Of a DNA stretch of 64,000 nt, positions 35,382 to 41,428 are shown one piece after another (the stretch's first letter is position 1; each line of letters starts with the position of its first letter). Source of the stretch: Pedobacter heparinus DSM 2366 (GTDB taxonomy: Bacteria > Bacteroidota > Bacteroidia > Sphingobacteriales > Sphingobacteriaceae); contig NC_013061.1 in the NCBI RefSeq assembly GCF_000023825.1, forward strand, positions 558,001 to 622,000, in the 5' to 3' direction. The translations under genes were made by a program, and so were the position numbers. A model generated the notes under the pieces. It did not search any database and was not told where the DNA came from. It saw only the letters and a program-made list of their open reading frames with translations.

Positions 35382-36500
35382 TTATTTAACCGGTGTAAAA
35401 AGCAGACAGACCGGCGCACCTATTTCCATTCTTTTACCGGTATCCTTTAAGGTGCCGGTTTTTTTATTGCGCTCAAAAATTACGATGTCGTTGGTATATT
35501 GATGTCCAATCAGCAAATATTTTCCCGAAGGGTCAATAACAAAATTTCTTGGGCCTTTGCCCATCGTGCTAATGGTTTCTATAAAAGACAGCTTTCCATC
35601 GGCCTGAACAGCAAAAGCAGAAATGGTATTGGCATCCCCACGGTTGGTCTCGTATAAGAACCTGCCATCTGGCGATACATGGATATCTGCCCCATCAATT
35701 CTTCCCGAAAAATCTTTGGGTGCAGTACCGATCTCCTGGATTTTGTTAAGGTTGCCGCTGGCATAGCTAAATGCTGTAATGCTGCCATTAAATTCATGCG
35801 CCAGGTAAGCAAATTTACCATTGGGGCTAAAGGCAAGGTGTCTTGGTCCGCTACCTGGGGTTGTTTTTACCGTGTTTTTTACCCTTAGCAACTGGTCTTT
35901 TCCTTCAGGATGATAATTGTAGATGTATACCTGATCCTCACCTAGGTCTGTACATACCAGATATTTGCCATCTGGTGTAAACTGTACCTGGTGTGCGTGT
36001 GCGCTTTCCTGACGTTTTTTAGGGTCGATACTTTTACCGGTATGCTGTACAAGCTGTTTCAGGGGGCTTAGCGAACCATCTTTTTCTATGCCAAAGACAG
36101 ACATACTGCCACCACCGTAATTGGCAGAAAAAACATTTTTACCGTTGGTGGTTACAAAGCAGGGGCCCTGACTGTTGGTGGCCTGCTTATTTAAAAATCT
36201 AAATTGGCCTTTAACGCCGTCAAAGCCGAATGCAGCTACTGCACTGATGCCGGGGGCCTCTGCTACCGAGTAAACAAATTTGTTATCCTTGCTTAGGGCA
36301 AGATAGCTGGGGTTGGTTACATCTTTAGCTACACTCCTGAACTTGAAATCAGCAGTGTTCACATCAAAGTTATAGAGGTAGATCCCCTCACTTTTACCCG
36401 GACTGGTGTAGGTGCCGATAATTAAATTATAGTTATTTTTCTGTGCAAAGCTTTGCAGTGTAAAAAAGGTAACCAGTAAAAGTGAGCAGATCTTATTCAT
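35382..36500 (-). CDS. Secreted lactonase-family beta-propeller (6-phosphogluconolactonase/YbhE type)
   Basis: 372 residues with signal peptide (MNKICSLLLVTFFTLQSFAQ). A seven-bladed propeller of the lactonase family (PF10282): GTYTSPGKSEGIYLY, NPSYLALSKDNKFVYSV, GSGPRHLAFSPNGKFAYL, DIHVSPDGRFLYETNRGD, GKGPRNFVIDPSGKYLL. Cytoplasmic members hydrolyse 6-phosphogluconolactone, but export argues for a different lactone or a binding role here. It converges on bshA with 9 bp between stops. Confidence 0.87.
   Translation of the reverse strand: MNKICSLLLVTFFTLQSFAQKNNYNLIIGTYTSPGKSEGIYLYNFDVNTADFKFRSVAKDVTNPSYLALSKDNKFVYSVAEAPGISAVAAFGFDGVKGQFRFLNKQATNSQGPCFVTTNGKNVFSANYGGGSMSVFGIEKDGSLSPLKQLVQHTGKSIDPKKRQESAHAHQVQFTPDGKYLVCTDLGEDQVYIYNYHPEGKDQLLRVKNTVKTTPGSGPRHLAFSPNGKFAYLAHEFNGSITAFSYASGNLNKIQEIGTAPKDFSGRIDGADIHVSPDGRFLYETNRGDANTISAFAVQADGKLSFIETISTMGKGPRNFVIDPSGKYLLIGHQYTNDIVIFERNKKTGTLKDTGKRMEIGAPVCLLFTPVK
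35436..35466 (+). terminator. Candidate bshA terminator inside the lactonase coding region
   Basis: ACCGG...CCGGT closing stem with inner CCTT-T-AAGG pairing, then seven T on the plus strand. It lies about 65 bp after the bshA stop and within the last 30 codons of the opposing gene. Confidence 0.6.
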
Positions 36501-36506
36501 ATTTAA

Positions 36507-37925
36507 TTACTTTATCAGGTGTTTGATCTGGATCAGCTCATGCTCTTCCAGGTAGCGCCATCTTCCACGGGGAAGGTCTTTTTTGGTCAGGTTTCCATAA
36601 ACCACGCGGTCTAGTTTCACCACATCATATCCAAGATGTTCGAATATACGACGTACAATCCTGTTTTTTCCGCTATGGATCTGGATACCTACTTCGCGCT
36701 TAGAACCCCCGGTTACGTAAGATACAGAATCAGGTTTAATGATCCCATCTTCCAGCTCCAATCCGAACTGAATTTTGTTCAGGTCGCCCTGGCTTAAACT
36801 CCTGCTCAGTTCTACATGATATATTTTGGTGATTCCGTTTTTAGGATGGGAAAGCTTATCGGCCAGGTCGCCATCATTGGTCATCAGCAATAAGCCTGTA
36901 GTATTCCTGTCTAACCTGCCTACAGGATAAATGCGTTCGCGGCTGGCTTTTTCTACCAGTTGCATTACTGTACGGCGTTCCTGTGGATCGTCGGTTGTGG
37001 TGATATAATCTTTAGGTTTATTGAGCAGTACGTAAATCTTTTTTTCACGTTTCAGCAGTTCGCCATTATAGCGTACCTGATCTTTTACCGGGTCTATTTT
37101 GTGGCCCAGTTCCGAAACCACTTCACCATTTACAGAAACTACGCCAGCTTCAATCAGTTCATCGGCTTTACGGCGGGAGCAGATGCCTGAATTTGAAATG
37201 TAACGGTTTAAACGGATCAGGCCGTCATCTTTCTGGACAGGGGCATTTTTTCTGCCCCGCATGGTAGGTGCCTTTTCCGGGCCGTTCCAGGTATTGTTGC
37301 GTTCCTGGCGGCTGCCACGCTCTCCACGCTCTCCACGCTCTCCGCGTTCTTCCCGCTCGGGACGGCCTTCCCATGGCTTAAAGCCTTGTTTGGCTTGCTC
37401 ATCTTCCCTTTTTCTAAAGGGCCTGCTGTCAGTACTTCTTGGGCTCTGACCTTTTTTATCATCGAATTTCCGGAAAGGTTTATCCCCTCCGGTACTAAAA
37501 TTATCTTTCTTTATATAGCTGCGTTTACTTTCTCCGGCAGGATTTTCTCTTGAACCGCCATCTTTAGAAGAGCGGGGTTTAAAATCCCTGTTGTCGCTGT
37601 CTCTGTTGCCAGGTTTAAAGTCTCTAGAGCCTGTGCCTCTTGAACCGAAGCTTTTTGAATCACCGTCTTTTCCTGCTCTTGGTTTGAAATCCTTTCTGTC
37701 ACTTTCTTTTGGGCCTCTCGAAGCACCAAATGCTCCTGGGGTTCTCGACGTTCTCGGTTTAAAATCCTTTGAGTCACCAAATTTATTGTCTTTCCCCTCT
37801 TTATCGTCAAACTTGCTTTTTCCCTTGTATGAAGCACCTGCTCCATCTGGTTTTTTGCCTGTTGTGCTTCGGTTTCCCGGTTTGGACTTGTCATCCCGAC
37901 TGTTCCTGTTGTTGTTTTTGATCAT
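36507..37925 (-). CDS. RsuA/RluB-family pseudouridine synthase with long disordered N-terminal tail
   Basis: 472 residues, about twice the family's usual 240 to 290. Residues 1 to about 236 are low-complexity, rich in Arg, Lys, Asp, Gly and Ser, with recurring DFKPR/DFKPG motifs and a GERGERGERG run. After it come the S4 RNA-binding domain (LNRYISNSGICSRRKADELI) and the catalytic domain with GRLDRNTTGLLL (Asp339), then RIVRRIFEHLGYDV. The enzyme makes pseudouridine in 23S or 16S rRNA; the tail resembles RNA-binding RGG-type extensions found in Bacteroidota. Two strong inverted repeats lie in its upstream region. Confidence 0.92.
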   Translation of the reverse strand: MIKNNNRNSRDDKSKPGNRSTTGKKPDGAGASYKGKSKFDDKEGKDNKFGDSKDFKPRTSRTPGAFGASRGPKESDRKDFKPRAGKDGDSKSFGSRGTGSRDFKPGNRDSDNRDFKPRSSKDGGSRENPAGESKRSYIKKDNFSTGGDKPFRKFDDKKGQSPRSTDSRPFRKREDEQAKQGFKPWEGRPEREERGERGERGERGSRQERNNTWNGPEKAPTMRGRKNAPVQKDDGLIRLNRYISNSGICSRRKADELIEAGVVSVNGEVVSELGHKIDPVKDQVRYNGELLKREKKIYVLLNKPKDYITTTDDPQERRTVMQLVEKASRERIYPVGRLDRNTTGLLLMTNDGDLADKLSHPKNGITKIYHVELSRSLSQGDLNKIQFGLELEDGIIKPDSVSYVTGGSKREVGIQIHSGKNRIVRRIFEHLGYDVVKLDRVVYGNLTKKDLPRGRWRYLEEHELIQIKHLIK

Positions 37926-37938
37926 GATACGCTTTTAA

Positions 37939-37955
37939 CCGCATAATTTATGCGG
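37939..37955. repeat. 17-bp perfect palindrome upstream of the pseudouridine synthase
   Basis: CCGCATAA-T-TTATGCGG, 13 bp upstream of the start codon at 37925, so likely inside the leader or operator region. Confidence 0.6.
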
Positions 37956-37969
37956 CCACAAAATTACAT

Positions 37970-37993
37970 AAAATTGCGCTGATTCGCAATTTT
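37970..37993. repeat. Perfect 9-bp inverted repeat, 6-nt loop
   Basis: AAAATTGCG-CTGATT-CGCAATTTT. It would form a stable hairpin in either transcript. A T-run is built into each arm, so it could end transcription weakly in either direction or act as an operator. Confidence 0.6.
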
Positions 37994-38084
37994 AGTATGT
38001 TACCCGGTGAGTGCCTACTTAGGTAACTGACAATTCTATTGCCCTAGAGGTATGGTGGAGCGTTATGTGTTTTTTGAATTTTAT

Positions 38085-38176
38085 TAGGTCCTTACTAGGA
38101 CGTTGCTAGGTCCTTGCTAGGTCGATTTGACCTAAGTAAGATTTAAAAATGATCTAAAAAAAATCTAATAAGGACC
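38085..38176. repeat. 11-bp tandem repeat cluster with inverted copies
   Basis: Three and a half head-to-tail units: TAGGTCCTTAC (38085), TAGGACGTTGC (38096), TAGGTCCTTGC (38107), TAGGTCG (38118). Then GACCTAAG (38129..38136) forms an inverted repeat with the last unit, and AAGGACCA (38170..38177) is another inverted copy. The 11-bp period is close to one DNA turn. Confidence 0.75.
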
Positions 38177-38421
38177 AAATATTTAGCAGCACAGCTAAAA
38201 CACTATTTTAACTGTTAGATTTCTGGTTCAAAAGCGCGGAGTCTGCCTTGGCAAGTCTATATTTTTTATGGGTTTCAGGGAGTAGACCTGGCATTTTGGG
38301 AGGGCTGTTTTGGCCTTAAAAAGTAGAACGCATAAGCAGGCCAATATCGCTTGCTGAAGATAAATATAAATCATCGTTTAAAGGTATATAAACCGTGATT
38401 TTAGCGCTTTAATTTGTAATT

Positions 38422-38454
38422 ACTTGATAATTAGCCAAATATGTTGTATGTTTG
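38422..38454 (+). promoter_or_regulatory. Promoter of the lytic transglycosylase
   Basis: A TATGTTTG -7 box (38447..38454) matches TAnnTTTG exactly, and ACTTG (38422..38426) sits about 20 bp upstream as a -33-like element. The predicted leader is about 35 nt. Confidence 0.55.
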
Positions 38455-38492
38455 CAGGCGTTTTAAAATTGTTAACCAAAAGAAGGAGGAAA

Positions 38493-39287
38493 ATGATAAA
38501 GAAACACATCATACCATGTACGGTAATTATTGCATTACTGGTTATGGCAAAAGTGTTTGCTTACAACATGCCCCAAGCAGCGGAGAGTATTTCAAAAGAA
38601 GAAAAAAGTACAACAAAAAAAGACACAGTAACAACAAAGATCAGGAAGCCATTATCTCTTATGGCTCAGTTAAATTTTGCAGAAGAGTCGCTACCTATTG
38701 GTGATGCCAGGGTAGAGAAAAAAATGAAAAAGACACTCGCTGCACATTATTTCAGCAATTTACAAACCAATATGCTGCACAGAAAGGCAGCGGAATGGTT
38801 TCCGATTATCGAACCTATCCTGGCCGCTTACGGCATTCCGGAAGATTTTAAATATATGCCTTTGGTAGAGTCGGGGTTAAATAGTGGGGTTTCGCCTAAA
38901 GGTGCTGCAGGTTTCTGGCAATTTATGCCCGGAACTGCCCGAATGTATGGCTTAAAAGTGAATTCAAAGGTAGATGAGCGCAACAACTTACGTAAATCTA
39001 CTATCGCGGCAGCCAAATACATTAAAGAGCTTTATGGCATTTTTGACAGCTGGACACTGGTTGCTGCTGCTTATAATGTAGGCGACAGCCACATGAAGCG
39101 CCAGATTAACAGGCAAAACCAGGATAATTATTTTAAGATGAAGCTGAACAATGAAACGGGGGGCTATGTTTATAAACTGATATCCATGAAAGAGATCATG
39201 AAAGATCCGGTTCGTTATGGCTATAGGGCCCCAAGGGCCTTGCTGGCTTATAATGCAGAAAAAGCTGAAGAAAAACGTTCAGAATAA
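38493..39287 (+). CDS. Lytic transglycosylase (SLT, GH23)
   Basis: Cleaves peptidoglycan glycan strands with 1,6-anhydro product. 264 residues from the ATG at 38493, chosen because AAGGAGG at 38484..38490 stands immediately upstream, an unusually strong Shine-Dalgarno for this phylum; the longer frame from 38424 overlaps the promoter. A signal-anchor (IIPCTVIIALLVMAKVFA) precedes the SLT domain with catalytic Glu126 (LVESGLNSGVSPKGAAGFWQ), TARMYGL and AAYNVG. Monocistronic; a terminator follows. Confidence 0.92.
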   Translation: MIKKHIIPCTVIIALLVMAKVFAYNMPQAAESISKEEKSTTKKDTVTTKIRKPLSLMAQLNFAEESLPIGDARVEKKMKKTLAAHYFSNLQTNMLHRKAAEWFPIIEPILAAYGIPEDFKYMPLVESGLNSGVSPKGAAGFWQFMPGTARMYGLKVNSKVDERNNLRKSTIAAAKYIKELYGIFDSWTLVAAAYNVGDSHMKRQINRQNQDNYFKMKLNNETGGYVYKLISMKEIMKDPVRYGYRAPRALLAYNAEKAEEKRSE

Positions 39288-39312
39288 GAAATAGAAATAC
39301 ACGCAAATGGGG

Positions 39313-39360
39313 AAAGAGGTTGTATCATCGATAGAAGATGATCAACCTCTTTTTGTTTTT
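39313..39360 (+). terminator. Rho-independent terminator
   Basis: AAAGAGGTTG-T-ATCATC pairs with GATGATCAACCTCTTT (16 bp with one bulged T), with a 7-nt loop and a T-rich tail, just after the lytic transglycosylase. Confidence 0.85.
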
Positions 39361-39442
39361 TAGATCGTTTCCATCAGCAGATTTGTTTTACCGCGAAAGG
39401 TGATTGTTGGATTTTATTAAGTAACTTTAAGCAATAAGCATA

Positions 39443-40696
39443 ATGAAAGGTAGTATTTTTCTTAAATTTTCTTTTGTACATCTATCTGGGGTAATTCTTT
39501 TTGTCTTTTCCTATTCAATGGGTTATGGTCAGGATGCTGGTCGGGAGCCACGTCCATTATTGGATTATAAAATACAGCTGGATGTGGTCAGTTCCGGTTA
39601 TAATGGTATCGACAATTGGTTTCATCCTCATGCTGGAATTGTTCCTAAAAAGGGGCTGAATGAGGTCGTCTTAACCATGCAAAAATGGCTGATTGGCAGG
39701 AGTGACGTTTTTTTTGCCCTGTCACATTTAAAAAGTAAAGACCTCGGTAAAACCTGGTCGGATCCTAAGGAAGATACGCAGACGCTAGGTCGCGTGCCCA
39801 TGGGAACTGAGCTTGAAATGGGATTGTCAGACTTCAGTCCAAAATGGCATAAAAAAACAAAGAAATTACTTGGAACCGGCCATACGATCCCATACAGAGA
39901 CAATCATCATGCTCAAAATGAGAAGCGTTACACCGCCTGGTCCATTTATGACACAAAAGACAACTCCTGGTCTGCATGGGCAACTTTGAAGCTGCCAGAT
40001 ACCAATAGGTTTTATAATGCCGGTGCAGGAAGTACACAGCGGCTGGATTTACCCAATGGCGATATTTTGTTACCCATTTATTTTAAAGCAAAAGACGTTA
40101 ATGTGTATAGCGCGACGGTCTTGCGCTGTAAATTTGATGGCAAACAATTGAGCTATTTAGCCTATGGAGATGTGCTCAGTTATCACATCGGTAGAGGGTT
40201 TACAGAACCATCCCTTACATTTTATAAACAAAATTTTTACTTGACGTTACGTAATGACTCTGCGGCATATGTAGCAGTGAGTAAGGATGGCTTGCATTAT
40301 TCCAAGCCAAAAGTCTGGCGTTTTGATAATGGAGAAGATGTAGGAAGTTATAATACACAACAGCACTGGGTAACACATAATAATGGTTTATTTCTAGTTT
40401 ATACGAGGCGCAGTACCGACAATGAAAACGTAGTTCGCCACAGAGCCCCGCTCTTTATTGCTGAAGTAGATCCTGAGCGGCTGGTAGTTATACGTGAATC
40501 TGAACGTATTTTGGTGCCAAATAAAGGTGCACAATTGGGCAATTTTGGAGTGGTCAATGTCAATAAGAACGAAACGTGGATTACCACCTCGGAAGGGATG
40601 TCGGGACGTCAGCCAACAAAATATGGCGCAGACGGAAGGGTATATGTTGCGCGGATCATTTGGTCTAAACCCAATAAAAATTGGGATAAATACTAA
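39443..40696 (+). CDS. Secreted sialidase-like (BNR) beta-propeller protein
   Basis: 417 residues with an N-terminal signal segment (FSFVHLSGVILFVFSYSMGYGQ). Asp-box/BNR-like elements are visible (SKDLGKTWSDP, VSKDGLHYSKP) and blades that read like exo-alpha-sialidase family proteins (RGFTEPSLTFY, YNTQQHWVTHNNGLFLVY). A complete sialidase active site (three Arg, Tyr-Glu, Asp) cannot be confirmed by eye, so the enzyme activity is open. It is the first gene of the carbohydrate region. Its product is not a lipoprotein. Remnants of other genes begin 30 bp downstream. Confidence 0.75.
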   Translation: MKGSIFLKFSFVHLSGVILFVFSYSMGYGQDAGREPRPLLDYKIQLDVVSSGYNGIDNWFHPHAGIVPKKGLNEVVLTMQKWLIGRSDVFFALSHLKSKDLGKTWSDPKEDTQTLGRVPMGTELEMGLSDFSPKWHKKTKKLLGTGHTIPYRDNHHAQNEKRYTAWSIYDTKDNSWSAWATLKLPDTNRFYNAGAGSTQRLDLPNGDILLPIYFKAKDVNVYSATVLRCKFDGKQLSYLAYGDVLSYHIGRGFTEPSLTFYKQNFYLTLRNDSAAYVAVSKDGLHYSKPKVWRFDNGEDVGSYNTQQHWVTHNNGLFLVYTRRSTDNENVVRHRAPLFIAEVDPERLVVIRESERILVPNKGAQLGNFGVVNVNKNETWITTSEGMSGRQPTKYGADGRVYVARIIWSKPNKNWDKY

Positions 40697-40726
40697 GTAG
40701 AGATAAAATAAGTTGGCACCAACAAG

Positions 40727-40872
40727 ATGCCCGTCAAATGCATTCCTTCTTTAGAATTTACTTTTAGAAAGAGGGTTGAGGAAGCTAAAAACATTGGACT
40801 AAAAACGTAGGTAACATAAACAGCATCGCTTACGATCTGGGATTATCTTCTTCACAGCACTTTGCAGGGTAG
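40727..40872 (+). pseudogene. AraC-family HTH remnant
   Basis: One frame reads LEFTFRKRVEEAKNIGLKT and stops; the frame shifted at that point continues KNVGNINSIAYDLGLSSSQH, then FAG and stop. Together they match the C-terminal double-HTH of AraC regulators (R-x-x-x-A-K, then I-x-x-I-A-x-x-x-G-F-S-S-x-x-x-F). Frameshift and truncation mean it is not functional. Confidence 0.55.
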
Positions 40873-40979
40873 AAAGCTGGGAGCAGCTGATCCATAAGTT
40901 TTTGCTGCTGGTCTTCCGGAGTCCTGTAAAAAAAATTACTTTGGAAACCGTTTTTTGTAGTATACCTGGTAAAGCTAGC
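40872..40979 (-). pseudogene. Fragment of an HTCS-type regulator propeller
   Basis: On the minus strand 40979 downward translates as SFTRYTTKNGFQSNFFYR, then TPEDQQQKL and, after a one-base shift, WIS. The intact regulator at 49617..53621 has SFARYTTKNGFPSNVFYR, then ILEDQKQNLWIS, at 51.84..51.94 kb. The DNA also aligns. Only about 36 codons survive. Confidence 0.8.
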
Positions 40980-40990
40980 CCGGTTAGTGG

Positions 40991-41074
40991 GCTATATGAG
41001 AAGAGCCTTATGATGCGGGAGCATCAGGTACGGTCTATGAGAATCTCAGGCTGAAATGCCTGGGTTTACTTGAC
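40991..41074 (+). mobile_element. Group II intron 3' remnant (domains V and VI)
   Basis: GAGCC at 41003 opens a domain-V-like hairpin: GATGC-GGGA-GCATC (41012..41025) with a GNRA tetraloop, a bulge, then GTACGG, which closes imperfectly on AGAGCCTTAT. Domain VI follows as CTCAGGC-TGAAAT-GCCTGGG (41045..41064), then TTTACTTGAC, a typical intron 3' end with branch-site A. The closing stem has a mismatch and lacks one base relative to intact domains, and no reverse-transcriptase frame remains, so it is a dead end piece. Confidence 0.7.
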
Positions 41075-41095
41075 AGATTTTCGGCATATTCGCTA

Positions 41096-41206
41096 CATTT
41101 TGAGACAAATTGCACAACATTTGATCAGCTGGATCAAAAATTAATTCATCTATTAGCGTTACCAATTCCTAATCAAACCAAACTAAAACTGCCATCATGA
41201 AAATTA
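41096..41206 (+). promoter_or_regulatory. susC promoter block, copy 1
   Basis: This interval matches 53716..53831 over its whole length, including ACAAATTG-C/T-ACAACATTTGATCAGC and the first codons after ATG (41197). Inside is the inverted repeat TTTGATC-N5-GATCAAA at 41120..41138. It is probably the site of the HTCS regulator and the promoter of the susC operon. Confidence 0.65.
41120..41138. promoter_or_regulatory. Inverted repeat TTTGATC-N5-GATCAAA, copy 1
   Basis: Perfect 7-bp arms, spacer AGCTG. The same repeat with spacer AGCAG is at 53741..53759; only the spacer differs, which suggests selection on the arms. Confidence 0.6.
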
Positions 41207-41428
41207 CGATACCCAGTCTTACTCAAATTTAACAGCCCGGAAGAAGGCGGAAGTTTATTCCCGTGATTTTATGGCAGTGTTTCCGGCAACGATCTTATTT
41301 TTCAAAACCGGGTACGTAACCATAAATACAATTTCTTCGACAGATATTTAAATAAGCAATTAAAAGAACATGATCCGCTCTTGAAATAGACAGTAAAACC
41401 TAGTAATAAACCATATAAACAATTAATT

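Larger units (their letters stand above)
37926..38492. other. Long divergent intergenic region rich in repeats
   Basis: 567 bp without a gene between the pseudouridine synthase and the lytic transglycosylase. From left to right: two perfect inverted repeats (37939..37955, 37970..37993), an 11-bp tandem repeat cluster (38085..38124) with inverted copies to 38176, an imperfect inverted repeat (38368..38401) and the transglycosylase promoter. Confidence 0.7.
40697..41428. other. Mosaic of gene remnants and regulatory DNA upstream of susC
   Basis: 732 bp with no intact gene. In order: a frameshifted AraC-type HTH remnant (plus), an HTCS propeller fragment (minus), a group II intron 3' end, a promoter block shared with 53.7 kb, and about 290 bp to the susC start that includes a short leader frame (ATG 41197) and an open end reading FYGSVSGNDLIFQNRV... 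LKEHDPLLK (about 41266..41389) whose origin I do not recognise. Confidence 0.65.

Noticed and set aside
37316..37349. Tandem 9-bp DNA repeat as an independent repeat element
   Set aside because: It lies in frame in the pseudouridine synthase gene and simply encodes the GERGERG run.
38085..38124. Short CRISPR-like array
   Set aside because: Units are 11 bp with no spacers and there are no cas genes; it is a tandem repeat.
41266..41389. Open frame ending LKEHDPLLK before susC as a small gene
   Set aside because: No start codon in frame (a stop lies directly upstream) and no recognised family; kept only as unexplained sequence in the mosaic.
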